From Glycine soja (lineage: Eukaryota > Streptophyta > Magnoliopsida > Fabales > Fabaceae), in assembly GCF_004193775.1 (NCBI RefSeq), contig NC_041003.1:42413611-42477610 (forward strand): a stretch of DNA of 64,000 bases. The letters are read 5' to 3'. The position numbers were made by a program, and so were the translations under genes. Below are positions 13,201-25,614 of the stretch, piece by piece. Below the pieces are notes generated by a model. The model had not been told where the DNA came from, searched no databases, and worked only from the letters and a program-made list of their open reading frames with translations. How positions within the stretch are numbered: the stretch's first letter is position 1; the number at the start of each line of letters is the position of its first letter.

Positions 13201-16200
13201 TATCAGCAGAAACCTGCCTTTCACCACCATCATCATGGCCATCAGCACTTCCAATCTCAACATCCAAGCTCCGAAGGCTTTCACCAAAAGTTGCACCACT
13301 ACCACTACTCTCCTGGCTGACAGCTTCAACATCCCTCACAGCTCCATCAGCATGTTCAAATTGCATCTCAACTTCCTGTGAGTGTGTGTTTGAAACATTT
13401 GTATGTGAAGGTCCAGTCCCAGCTGGTCTGACACCCGCATTGTTACTGTTATCAACCGAGGGAGTTATAGTACTAACTTCCAGAACAGCATTACTTTCAA
13501 CAGGGACTTCTGGCCTTGCACCCCCTGCATCTTGTGCCTGGGTCGTTCCAACTTTACCATGAGAACCTGCTTCTGCAATGTTCTGATTGGATGACTTTTC
13601 AGGGATTGGTCGCCTTAATTGAGTGACAAGCAAATCCTCAAGGCCTTGGGGTACAACAACAGTGTTTGTCCCACCACTTTGTTGGTTATTATCAGTCCAC
13701 AAGTGCAAACGCTGTCCATGGCGTCCACTCCTCAGCGATCGAAATATATTATCCAAACCCAATGAGTTGTTCTCCAATGAACTATCTGGAATATTTTAGC
13801 AAAATACCAGAAAAGCCAAAATGTCATTAAACAACAATTTTTTTTATAACTTAAATAGTAATTAATGACTTTGAAAAACAATTAATAGATTAAATCAATA
13901 ACAAACAATTCTGAGAAACTGGCCTGATTGCCCTGTAGGTGGGGGGAATGAAGAAGGTTCAAGCAAGAGTGGGTGACGAGAAGGCACAGCGGTATCACCA
14001 GTTCTTCCCAAAAGACTATAAATAGATGTTGTCCTCCCCTGACGTCTGGATCCAAAAACCTCAACCGGCATCACTTGAAAAGCTTCATTTGCAAAACTAT
14101 TATCTCTGCCAAAAACCTCAATATGATCAAAAACATTAATTCCATTAATCCCCTCCTCGAGTTGCAGTATAACACCATCTTCATCTTCCTCGTCATCCTC
14201 ATCCTCTTCCTCCATCACTTCATCATCAAAATCTTCATCATCAATCTCATGCTCATCTTGATCTGTGTCAGGATGTGGCAAATGATGGACTTCTTCCAAA
14301 TCATTGTGTTCCTCATCATCATCCTCATCTTCATCTACATCCTCACCTTCATCTTCAGACATATCATCGTCCTCATCGTCATCCTCATCAAGATTTTCTT
14401 GGCCATGAGATTGGATTTCAAATTGTAGACCCACATTTTCCATTCCATTTTCAAGATCTCTTGCATCCTCAGAATTTTCATGCATGTAATCATCCTCATT
14501 AGCAGGAGCAAAGCTCCCATCAAGATCTTGATCATGTTCCATATCATCAGTAACAGCTTCAGACCCACCATAGGAGCAAACTGCATAAGACCCAACACGG
14601 TCAACTTGAAGGGAATCAGGATTGGCTTGTGATGTCTCCATGGACTGAGACATGTCACCAATATTATTTGTTCTTCCGGGTTGACTTAGAACAGAAGGCT
14701 TTGCTGAATTATCACCCTTCCCTGCACTAGAATCAACTAATTGGACATGCTCCTTGGTTACCAACTCAAGAGCTTTAATAATACCCGTAGCAACTTCAGA
14801 TGAATCAGCATGGTCAAGGTCCAAAACTTGTAGAGTACATGTGAATGATTTAACCAAACCAGCATCAATAAAAGTGGTAGAGGCCTCAGCTGAAATGGAT
14901 GAACCAGCGGGTGTACGAGCAGCCAAAACATCATTTAGTAGATCAACAAAAACCTGAATTTCTTTTCCTGGACGCTTAATGCCATGACATGAATCAACAA
15001 ATTCATTGATGATACAACAAATCTCACCAAAAACCCTCTTCCTTGCCTCTGTAGATCGAACACAAGCACCCACCATAAACTGGTTGGCCCTGGTTGCTAG
15101 TTTCTGCCTCCAATCACCATCAGCTTTCTTGTCCTTTTTGGAGTTTCGAGAATATGGAAGAAAATTATGAAGAATATGAGAGAATATCCCACCCATGCTT
15201 AAACCTGCAGGACTCTTTTGATAAGAACCTCTAATGCTGCTCATTTCAGCATCTCGTCTAAGTAAAACATGAACAGATGATGAATACATCAATAGTATCT
15301 CTGTCAGAAGCTTTAGAATGAAGACAATCTTTGCAAGTGATGCAGAAGCATCCTGACTACCAGTTTCATTGCCCTCAGAATCAGTGGCAACTGCTTTTCC
15401 TTTTCCCTTAACCATGGAGGCATCAATGTCCATATCGGTTGATGCTGGGGTGCCAGGAAGAACATTTGAGGCAATGTCACCCTTCAAGGGAGGAACAAAA
15501 GTGCATACAGATTCAAGAAGAAGTTCTATTGCATTAATAAAACTTTGGGTAGGTTTTCTGTGACCTTTGGCACTCTTGGTATTTGAATCTTGAATTTTGC
15601 CATGGCCATTGCCAGTAGGTGCCGTGTTAGTATTTCCCAAAACAACCTTCCCATCAATGTTCTGTACTTTATCTTTCTCCAATGTTTTATCCTTATCCTT
15701 TTCTTTATCCTTAGCTTTGTCTTTATCCCTATCTTTCAGCAAGACAATGTATGGCCTCTCACCTACCATTTCAACTTGGCACACAGATTGAGCAGCTTGC
15801 ATAAAAATTACTGGATCCCGAGAAATCACAGAAGCTAAATTTAAAAGGAAATTATGAGGATTGACCCTTCCATTTGGATGCCGGTTAGATGCAACTACAA
15901 GACTATGTTTTATCTCAGATTCCATTGCTTGATGGAGCGTTTGAGGATCTTCAAGAACATGACGAACAATACTAGCAGCAACATTGTCAAACCCAGGGAA
16001 GAGACTGCTGGTTGGCAAAGAAAGAAGTAGACTTAAACCACCAGAATCCAAAAAAGTAAGAGCTACAGAATGATTCCTTGTAAGATTGGAACATAGTAGC
16101 AGAACAGCATGCATTGTGTCGGATGGAAGTTGATTCTTCATACAACTACAAGCAACCTCAACAAGTCTCTTCTGTTCATGTATATCTGCATACTTCATAG

Positions 16201-19200
16201 AGAGTCCCAATGCAGACTGCATCTTGTTTTGCCTGTCTTCATCAATGGTAATTGATGTCTGCTGGCTATTCACAGCTTCCTTCTTCAACTGCTCTGCGAT
16301 TTCAGAATTCAATTTTTGATCCACTTGCAACAATCTGTCTAATGCAAGGAAAGCAGCAGTCACCCATTTTGGTACCTGATGTTTCTCCTTGATATCAAGA
16401 CTAGAATCCCACTGGTAGAGTAGATCTGAGGCAATTTTGATTAAACCACTTGTAGAAGCAGCTTCCCTAGCCACAGCATCCTCATTAAGAATTAAAGCTA
16501 GAACATGAAAAAGAGCAGCCAGCATGGCATAATTTCCATTGCTAGGAACCAAACCACATTCTTTGATCCGTTCCACAATAAATGAGACCACATTAGATCT
16601 ATGTTGACCATCATCCTGAGAGCATATCATCACAAGCAAGTCACGGACTGGAAAAGCAAGTGGTTCCTTCGACAAAAGTTTTGTACAAGTAGATAACAAC
16701 TCATCAACAGGAGGAAGTTGGACCATCTCTTCCTCAAGCTGCAGGGCATTGTCATTAGCAACTGCATCCTTTGAATCTGATTCAGAGTTTCCAAGGGACA
16801 TGGCAAGTGCACGGGCAAGTTCATCATCTTCTTGTGCCTCCTCTGGATGAGAGAACAACCACTCCATTGCCAACTCCACACTATTTGACCCAACTTGCCT
16901 CAAAGCTTCTTCTGCTCTAGACCTGGAAAACCCCATTTCTACAATGGTTGAAATAGTTGTTTCATTAGGAGGCGGCCCAGTAATGCGAGCACCAGCACTG
17001 CCATTCACATTTTTTACTTCAACACCTGTATAGACATGCCTAATGATAGAAATAACTGTAGAAATAAATTCATAACTACAGTCAACAAACTTGGGATGAG
17101 TCCAAACAGGAAGTACAGTCTTCAACACTCTGGATTGAAGGACCTTCACAAAAGTCTCAGCATCCCTTGGGAAAGGTGTATCACCATTAGTAAGGGGCTG
17201 TGCAAGCAAATGCTTTGTGAATGATGATAATATAAAAGAGGAGGTCACTAGATGGTCCATCAATTTCCCATAACTAGCTAAAGAACCATAAATCCATGAA
17301 TTATCTGTATCTTCCTTGTCGTCTTGCTTTGCATTTGCATCATCAGTATCCATGGGCGAGGCAGGGGCCCGATTAACTGTAAAGAGCAGCTGACTGGTAG
17401 CTTCAAAGGTAGTTAATACAATTTCAATAACTCCACGTCCATACAAGCAATTCAGCATAATAGGATTGCATGAATCTGGCCTCTCCATTAGAACATTATC
17501 CATAAAATCAATCACTTTCCCAAAATATCGACATTTTGTTGATATGGATTCTTCTGTTCCCGAAAGATTTACACAACGGCCACCATAATTCATGTGATCA
17601 AAAGCAATGGATGCAAATGTAGAAGCCACTGATTTTGAAGCAGGACTTACATTCACAACATCATCACGCCGACGTGAAGGTAGCAACATTACTTTTCCTA
17701 ACTCTTGGAACAAATGGGTAATGTGAAATGAAAGTGATCTGACCATGTCACAACAAGATGTATAATATGCTCTCTGCTTGTCAGATTCCTTCTTATTAGC
17801 AGTCCCCCAATTATCATCTGACCCAGAATGCTGTACCTGATTACTAGAACTTGACCTCGGACCAACTAATCTATTTTGAGAACCAGTGGAACGGCCCAAA
17901 TCTCGATACAGGTTTATAAGGTTAAAAAACTGGGATTCAATGCTCCATCCTGATGTTCTCCTTCTCAATAATGGGTCAAGATACTGCCTGAAAGAATTGA
18001 ACCTTTGCTCTTCAGTTTCACTTACATCCCCTTCAGCCTGTTGTGAATCAGAAGAACAAGCACCATCTTCCTCAATCTCAGGTTTTCTATTTTCAAGTAG
18101 AGAAATTTGCCACAGAACTTCACGGTGAACGCATCCAATGTCTTCAAGAACATCCTTACTCTCATTTCCAAATTCTGTAAGCAAGGCAGTCACCCAACGA
18201 TTGTCTTTCGATGCCACAAGAAATAGAAGGAACTCAACCAGGAAAAGTGAAGAAAAGATGCCACCATCAGTTGTCATCCTTGGATCCAGCAACAAAGGTT
18301 CTGATGCTGCACCAAACCCCACTAAAGTTTTCTTTAAGTGCTCTCTAAGAGAAGAACAGAAGGCATGTGCCAGAGGAATTGAATGATGTTGAGCAAACCC
18401 TTTAAATACCATTGTGCTATGTAAAGCAATAGACATGCCATCTGAGGATTGTGCAATAGTGGGTCGTAATAACAAATTCAATAAAGCTTCAATTCCTGAT
18501 TTTTCCACAAACAACCGGCATGTCTCGGCATTTTCCATAGTCCTATGAACTAATACCATCAAATGAAAGACACATAGCTGAATAAACTGCTCATCACTTA
18601 TCCCTTCTACAGCCGAATATGATGTGCCTACAATGCAACAATGGCCTTCTTTTTCTTTGTTTTCAGAATCTGTTTCCATGGCGGTGCCCTCAGCTTTTCC
18701 AGAAAATCCTGCACCATTTCCATCCCCAAAAGATGTGATCTTATGGATGATTTCAATGATAATATCAACACCAGTGCTTCTCAATGTAGATACATGGCGT
18801 AGAAGTTCCTCCACAGCATTTGCCAAAGGAACAATAGCCTCATTCATGGCTAAGACATACTTCTTGCTAGTGAAAATGTCAACAAGGAACCGTAGCGATG
18901 AAGATTCTCTAACGGCCTCTAACCCTTTGGCATTAAGACAAATGGCCCCAAGACCATTTGGAATGCATGTCAAAGCCTTTGATGATGGAAGTATTCCAGA
19001 TCCAACTGACAATAAAAACGCATCAGGAAGACCTATTTCATGCAGAGCAGAAAAAAAGGTAGGATCTTTGTGGATTATTTCACTCATAACAGTAACAGCT
19101 GAATAATAAATGTCACCTCCAAACTTATCTACATTCTTAAAAATCAAGCTTAGAGTTATAGGTAATGAACTGTCTTGAGAATGTTGAGATCTGGTAGAGT

Positions 19201-22200
19201 TTGCAGGTGCGTATGTTGCAGAACCAAGCGCCTTAAGGGAGACCTTTATGAGTCTCTTCTGGGAGTACAATTGATCAGTACTATGTCCCAAGCTTTCACC
19301 AGTAAGCATCATGTTATCAGTTCCTCCAACCAAACCAATGACTCTGTGTACCTCTTTCTGTAACCTCTGAGCCAAAAGTTCAATGCCCCCCAATTCTTTA
19401 AACAATGATACAGCTGAGCTACTATAATCCATAAGCTTCTGAAGAGTTTTCACAGCAAAACAGACTAGATGAATATGTGTAGGATCAAAATCCTCCAGCA
19501 ACGGCAAGAATGTTGGCACCATGCCAGAACCTCTAATATTATTACCAGAAGTTGAGGTTGAGACCACATGGAGCAGATAGAACTGAAGAAGTGCTTCAAC
19601 AAAGGCAAGGGATGATGGATCATTAGAAATCTTCAATGACAAAATAGCCCTCTGGAGCACATTTAGGAGTATCATGCGGTTCCCACCAGCAAAAGTTAAA
19701 CTAGATCCACTGATCCGTGCCCGATGATGCGATGATGTATATGCTGCTAATTGAGCTCCTAGAGCAAGCATTGCAAGTGTCCTGATAGATCCAGATATAA
19801 CTTCCTCTGATCGTACAATTCTAATTAATTCATTTGTATATTCTGGTTCATTAGCAAAAAAGGAGACAAGTTCTTCCTGAGCATCACCAGACTGCACTAG
19901 AACAATGAAAGAAAGTAGGCAAATCCGGCTGTAAAGCCTGCATATTCTAGGAGAACGAAAGGCACGAGCATATCTGATTCTAGTGAGCAAGGAAAACCTG
20001 AGCTCAGAAGGAATGCTAAATTCTTCAGTGCACTGCTTCATCAATGACAAATCATCTTCTTTGCGCAGATGCAAATCTGGCATGTGTATAACTGTTGAGC
20101 TAGGGGAAACTGCATCTGCACTATGTTCCTTGCTTTGGGCATTGGGACCATGCAATTCAAAATAAAGGGTAGTGCCTATGCGGCAATTTGATTGGTCATG
20201 ACCAATCTCTTCAGAAGGAAACAAGCACAGTGCTTCATCTTGGGCTTTCTCATTTGCCATAACACAAGAGTACAATCCTAGGCCCTCCTCCTTGCTTCCC
20301 CAGCCTTGTGCTAAGGACAAAAGATAGCTGTTCACCGAACCACAGCAAATCATCTTTGGACTTCCATGAAGCTTAGAGGGATTAATTTTTACAAGTGCAG
20401 AAAGAGTTTCCAATGTAGCAACAAGAATCTCAGGATCTGTTGATGCAAGTAAAAGCTTGAAATGCTGAAGAGGAACAGATAAAATTATCAGAAATAAAAG
20501 TTTCAAAAATAAAATAACAAACCACTTAACTAGAATATATTAAATTAGACCAGGCTTAGATAGGGTATACTTTCTGACCAACTAACCTCTAAGCCATCAA
20601 AGGAACTCTTGTTTGGACAGTTCTCTAAAATTTTTTGCATCACTCGCAATATTTGCAGAATTGCATGTTTTGGTAAAGGGCTGTCATCTTCTAGATTATC
20701 TAACAACGTCAGATCATTTCTACACGACAAATAAGTCTTGAAGTATGTATCAAAATGAAGCAACAGCGGTCTCCAGTGATGAAAATTCCCCTGATGTGAA
20801 AAAAGGAAGGTGTAAGGCACTGGCAAAATAAAATAAATTACTTGGTGCAGCAAAACTAGCAGTCCTAACATTAATACCTTATTGTACTCCCACCGAAAGC
20901 CAGAAAGTGGTATGGCAATATCTTGTAATGGACACTGGATGATCTTCTCAATGAAGGCTTTGATCTTAGGAGGCTGAAACCAATCAACCACCAAATTAAG
21001 ATGACATTACATGGATGAAGGGAGGAAATGCTAAAGATATAATTGCACCAAAAAAAGATACAAATAGTTCCAAGAATACAAAAATTATGAAATGCAGTTG
21101 AAGCAAATTTCTAAACATACGTTGACTGAGGAATAACAGCATTAATCAAAATTTTAGAAAAAGAAAATCATCACTGCCTAACATTAATTTTACCAAAAAG
21201 GGTGCATGCAAACGGAGCAGCCACAATTTAAATGATGGCACAAGGAATTTGCCACTGAAAACAGTGCATGCACAGAAAACCATACAAATACCAGAAGCTA
21301 CTATACTTGCTTTATGAGTAAGAGCGTATGTTTGTACTTCAGCATTCTGTAAACAGGAAATCAAACTCCATAACCTACCAAAACTTAAAATTCACTGTAC
21401 ATAACATGAAATCAATATTTTAAAATAACTGTTTGTGAGAAAATGCACCAAAATATCAGAAGCTGAGAAAATGTGGTAAGAAGAGTTAACTGAAGAGTTT
21501 TCTCTGAAAACAGTGTATTTTTATTTATTTTTTTGCTCAGCCAAAATATAATATAACATTAATGAGTACCAGAGGTACTGAAAACATACAGGTTTTAGAG
21601 ATAATTCACATCTAGATTAGCTAGATGCATAAATATACAAGCTGAAAGATCCCACTGTAATCTAATAGAACAGGGACTGTACTAATTTCCTATATTCCTG
21701 TCCTAATAAAGCCAAATTTGAGATTTGAGGACCACTGATTGAAGTGAAGAGAGAAATTCTTTTCCAAGCATCTTAGCCATGTCCATAGAAGAAACACTGC
21801 ATCATCCATTAGTTTGTGAGCATTGAAAGTAGCATTTGAGAAAATGATGTTGTTCCTATGTTTCCAAATAGTATAAGTCAGAGCTAGCCACCACCACTGC
21901 CATCTGTTTGTCTGCAATCCTTCAAACCCTCCATGAATATGCTGAATAAAGTGCTGACTCGGATGATATGGGAAAACCCCCACCAAATTGACCCAAGACA
22001 GCGATAAATTATGAACTCAATGATGGACTCATTGGTGATAACTGTCTAACTACCTTTAAGTCATAAATTATGAAATTATGAATTATGAATATTGTTCCAG
22101 TATAGGTTTTCCCTAGGGTTTGGGTCTGCCTATCCAGAGCATAAAGTGTAATCTGCCGTTGCTCTTGGGTGAGATGTGGGTTATATAGAGCTTCCTAATT

Positions 22201-23812
22201 ATGGTAAGATCCAATTATATCTTATCTCCATAATTCAGAGATAAGATATAATTCAGGTAAGATATGATTAGATATAGCTCAACAGACAATAAAATATGAT
22301 TAGATCCTCTGAGGTTATATAATAAGATGCTGATAACGGATATGATCAGACCCTGTATGTCAGGTTCGGGTCGGCCCATGACCTATTAGGTTGAACGCGG
22401 TTGGTCCATTAGGCTTATCCTAATGGAGACCGGAGGGTACAAATATGATACCATACTAAGTGATAACATGAAGAGAGTGCAACAAAATATAAGAAGCAGA
22501 AAAATTAAGAGTAAACTGAAGACTTCTCTCTGTAAATTCGGAATAAACCCTATAGTCTGTAAAGAGTTCCTACATTATAACTGTCTAACTACCTCCAAGT
22601 CAGTTGGAGAGATCTGACATTAGCTATGACTAAGCTACATTATACTACATGTGTAGTATACCTCAAGCTGTCTCAAATACATCAAATGCAAATAAACTAG
22701 GCTAAAAACAGATAATGGCCATAAATAAAGACACAATGGCATACTACTTGCAAGTATTTTGACTGACCACAATGTTAATTGGACGTGCAATGCAAGTGCA
22801 TTTCATGGATTTGAATTTTGAAACAAAAAGATGCTCAGAAACATATGGAGTAGAACTACAGCAAATCAATCATATTCAAATATTCAATGTTTAACAATTT
22901 GAGATGCAACAAAGATGCATCCACGAGACCTGAGATCTATTTAATTATATAAATTTCAGCAGAACCCCACCTTTATGACAAACAAATTTTCAGTTTAGGA
23001 TAAGCTACAAATTGAATCTTGTCATCAAAGCAAAGAAAAGGTCAGTTTTCCTCCTAAACGCTAACAGTAACCGTACCCAAAAAACACTTCCAGTGAAAAA
23101 CAACTTTTGGACTTTCAACTAATAAATACGGTCCAAATGCACAATACTTACACCTGGTTATTTCAATTATTAAATATCATCCAAATGCATATTGCTCTAA
23201 TTTCCTTCATACATAAAAGGCTCACGAACTTTTATACTTTTTCCAACAAAAAAAAATACTCTATAAAAAATAAACACACATGAAAGAAAAAGAAAAACGA
23301 ATTTTCAGGTTCTCACATGCAAAAGAATGAAGACAGTAAGGCACGGTCCGCCAAGAGCCAAAACACAAAAACCCTCAAAAGTGCATTTCATAACGACTTA
23401 CTACGCTAATCAAATTCTTCATCACACACACACATATTGAATAAACGAAGGAAAATGTAATAAGAATCTTAACGAGGGGTTTACCCAGCAGTTAAATATA
23501 TACTCATATACACCATTAAGAGCCAAAACACAAGCCAAAAAAAAACCCTAAAAAGTGAATTTCATAACGAGTTACATAACAGGCTAATAAAATTCTTCAT
23601 CATATATCAATTATGTTGATTAAACGAATAATGGAATAAGAATCTTAACGAGGGGTTTACCCAGCAGTTAAATATGTACTCATATAACGAGAGAGAGAGA
23701 GAGAGAGAACACTCACGGGCTCGGAGTCCACCTTGACTGAAGGACCAATGGCGCCCCCGCTGGACAGAAGTTGGCGCAGCCTCGAAGGCCAACTTGATCT
23801 TAGGGTTGTCAT
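7215..23812 (-). CDS. UPL1: UPL1/UPL2-type HECT E3 ubiquitin-protein ligase, complete
   Basis: Exons (minus): 23812-23717, 20973-20878, 20790-20587, 20464-13924, 13785-12731, 12657-12358, 12277-12073, 11818-11553, 11455-11172, 10852-9754, 9674-9528, 9421-9341, 9264-9039, 8903-8764, 7579-7473, 7317-7215. Sum 10950 nt, 3649 aa, matching the ~3.65-kaa plant UPL1/2 class. Start [16 protein letters not shown] is as in the family. Order: ARM-like DUF908/DUF913 region in the first ~900 residues; UBA ([13 protein letters not shown], ~1294-1335) followed by a UIM-like [12 protein letters not shown]; long Asp/Glu tract ~2153-2231; two UBM/DUF4414 repeats ([13 protein letters not shown] ~2570, [13 protein letters not shown] ~2608); C-terminal HECT domain with [18 protein letters not shown]. 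The catalytic Cys is residue 3616 in AHTCFNQL, 33 residues before the end. The enzyme accepts ubiquitin from E2 as a thioester and passes it to substrate. UPL1 versus UPL2 cannot be separated from sequence alone. Three introns need GC donors. Confidence 0.95.
7318..7472 (-). other. intron 15 of UPL, splits the catalytic cysteine codon
   Basis: Exon 15 ends ...CATACTTG at 7473 and exon 16 starts CTTCAATC at 7317, so the active-site Cys codon is TG|C. Donor GTATGT and acceptor ATGCAG are canonical. Retention of this intron would replace the Cys by Trp and the terminal 33 residues by an unrelated tail. Confidence 0.9.
9422..9527 (-). other. GC-AG intron 11 of UPL
   Basis: The exon ends ATGCTTGAG at 9528 and the intron starts GCAAGT, the standard GC-donor consensus. 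The only nearby GT (four bases downstream) would run into TGA immediately after joining to AATGACATC. The acceptor is ATTGCAG. Family sequence (WMLENDIS) confirms the join. Confidence 0.9.
12658..12730 (-). other. GC-AG intron 5 of UPL
   Basis: The exon ends GATTTACGAGAAGAG at 12731 and the intron starts GCAAGT; the acceptor is CTTCAG before GTTCTGTTG. This gives [13 protein letters not shown], as in the family. A GT donor four bases later would shift frame. At 73 bp this is a very short intron. Confidence 0.9.
13786..13923 (-). other. GC-AG intron 4 of UPL
   Basis: The exon ends GGGCAATCAG at 13924 and the intron starts GCCAGT; the acceptor is ATTCCAG before ATAGTTCATTGG. The join gives [13 protein letters not shown]. 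Using the downstream GT would create an immediate TAG. GCCAGT is a weaker match to the GC-donor consensus than the other two. Confidence 0.85.
13924..20464 (-). other. giant 6.5-kb exon 4 of UPL
   Basis: A single open block of 6541 nt encodes about 2180 residues, from [14 protein letters not shown] to the acidic region and TGQS. The region 14170-14400 encodes a near-pure Asp/Glu run, seen on the plus strand as CATCATCTTC-type repeats, which explains several spurious plus-strand reading frames there. Confidence 0.9.
21690..22020 (-). mobile_element. LINE reverse-transcriptase tail remnant in UPL intron 1
   Basis: The minus strand encodes [19 protein letters not shown] and further residues ending [10 protein letters not shown]. 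This is the C-terminal zf-RVT region of plant L1-type LINE polyproteins. The open stretch reaches back to the sequence encoding [11 protein letters not shown] near 21985. Only this end is present, consistent with a fragment. It lies in the same orientation as UPL, inside the 2743-bp first coding intron. Confidence 0.7.
22038..22600. repeat. unidentified segment flanked by long direct repeats
   Basis: The 18-mer ATAACTGTCTAACTACCT occurs at 22038-22055 and again at 22577-22594; with two mismatches the match extends through AAGTCA. The ~520 bp between differs in texture (GGTTGAACGCGGTTGG, GACCGGAGGGTAC near 22390-22437) from the surrounding intron. It may be an insertion with a long target duplication. 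I recognise no coding domain. Confidence 0.5.
23345..23715. repeat. ~175-bp tandem duplication plus (AG)n at the 5' end of UPL intron 1
   Basis: The blocks TTAACGAGGGGTTTACCCAG at about 23470 and 23647, and AAAACACAA...TTTCATAACGA at about 23358 and 23525, form two imperfect copies. An (AG)n run at 23689-23708 lies only 8-9 bp inside the intron from the exon 1 donor. Confidence 0.75.
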
Positions 23813-24068
23813 CTCACCTCAACTGCACACAGAACCACCACCTAAAAATTTAAAATAAAATTAATTAAAAAAATCACAATCACAATAAAATAATAATAAA
23901 TCGAATTAAGAACCACAAAACAAGCTTAGAAAACAAATTAGGTGGATAACAATCCGCGATTCCGAAAGTACGAAGAGTAGTGGTACCGAATCAGCAATTG
24001 GCGTGGAAAAACAGATCAAAAGTTGGTGGTGACGTGAACCAAACACGGCGTTACGGTGAAGAATAGAT

Positions 24069-24146
<78 letters not shown>

Positions 24147-24325
24147 GCGTACCTGAGAGATGGACGAGAGAGAAAGGAGAAAGGTGCACACACATCCGAA
24201 TGAAGGAGTGCGATGGTGATGAGAAGAAGAGAGAGCGAAACGAAAACCCCAAAGAGAGAGGTTGAGAATCGCTTGTGTCTGAGAAGAGAAGAGAAGAGTG
24301 AGAAGTGAGAAGAATTTATATTTAC
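23813..24325 (-). promoter_or_regulatory. UPL 5' UTR with leader intron, and likely promoter
   Basis: Upstream of the ATG there is a TGTGCAG acceptor-like site about 15 bp away and, further upstream, a donor CTCTCAG|GTACGC at 24152/24153. This suggests a non-coding first exon (about 24153-24300) and a ~330-bp leader intron that contains the microsatellite at 24070-24144. A TATAAATT-like sequence near 24315-24322 on the minus strand could be the TATA box. Inferred from signals only. Confidence 0.5.
24070..24144. repeat. compound (AT)n(AG)n microsatellite
   Basis: About 40 bp of AT dinucleotides followed by about 36 bp of AG dinucleotides, within the putative 5' UTR intron of UPL. Confidence 0.95.
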
Positions 24326-25614
24326 TTTCTACACAAAAATTGTGACGAAAGAGAGTGTTACATAGAGTAGTAGGACTGAGGCTGAGTCGTTCGTTTATTT
24401 GCTTCCACTGCGGGGTCTTCTAAAACACATATTCCTTTGACCTTTTTGCCCCTAGGTTTTTGTGGTATTCCAACGTGGGCGTTTCGTTTGTTTGCTTCAT
24501 AGAGTGATTCCCCCCTTCACTATTTCTTTTTTTATTATTCTTTTCTTTTCTGTATATGTAACTTTATTACTGCCGAACTTGCGGATAAACTTCCTTGGGT
24601 TGTCCTAATTTAACTAAAGAATATATTATATTTAACTCTATCGTATTTTGTTAGTCTAGTTTTTATTTTATTCTAGTGGAGAAGTTGAGTCAAGAAAAAA
24701 TAAATTTTTAAAAATATATTAAATTTAATAAAAACATATAAATGATGTATTGTGATAAAAAAAATCATATCAATTATTTAAGATATGCTGTAATAATATT
24801 ATAATAAATTATCAAAATAATAATAGTAATAGTAATATAATTTATTATAAGTAATTAATGTTAACTGTGTTATTAATTTTTTTAGTTAGTTTTAATATAA
24901 ATTTTCAGTTTAGAAAATAAAATAATTTGTAAAATTCAAGAAATAATATTAAAAGTAATTTTCAAAATATTGTATAATTTAAAAGAAATATTTTTTTAAA
25001 AGTTAAAAACATATTTAGAATTAAATGTGTGCGTGAATCATTAAATAAGTGGAATCATAAAATTTGAGTTTTCACTTATTTAGTGATTCACACGGTAATT
25101 AGTAAATACATCATCTCTTTCCATCTCAAAGTAGTTGAGCCATTCTTGTTTTCATAAATTGTTGTTATCTCTATTTAAAAAAATCTAAGTTTGAAAAAAC
25201 TTAATCAAATATCGATAGTAATTATTTTGATAGGAAGGATTGATGATAAGACAAACTTAACTAGAAGTATTTGGTAAATAAGGTGTTAATATTCCTATAG
25301 AAATGTTGTATTTTGATAAAGATAGTCTTTTGATAGCCTATTATGCACATGAAGGAAGGGCTTGGATAGAAAGTTATAGTTAGAATTCAAGAAAGAAGTT
25401 ATAGCAGTTGGCAAGGAGATCTAGTAAAGACAACCAAAGCCATTAGATTTAAGTAGTTAAAAGATATTAGTGTATACATATTAAAATCCTATAATTTAAC
25501 CATTAGTATTAAAAATCTATGAATAATTTTTTGGAGAATCATTTTTTGTTGGATTAAATCATTATCATTCAAATATTTATACATCACTCATGTCGCTCAC
25601 ACGAAAATGACTAT
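24326..25614. other. intergenic, AT-rich
   Basis: Gap between the UPL promoter and the solo LTR. Very AT-rich from 24540; I see no gene, no clear element ends and no long repeat. Confidence 0.4.

Noticed and set aside
12727..13562. Several plus-strand frames over UPL exon 5
   Set aside because: Antisense shadows of a verified coding exon.
13973..14502. Plus-strand reading frames of 75-151 codons opposite the UPL acidic tract
   Set aside because: They are the complement of GAT/GAA-rich coding DNA, giving His/Ile/Leu-rich low-complexity translations with no start context.
23906..24252. Minus-strand frames of 78-95 codons rich in SLSLSL and YIYIYI
   Set aside because: Translation of the (AG)n/(AT)n microsatellite.
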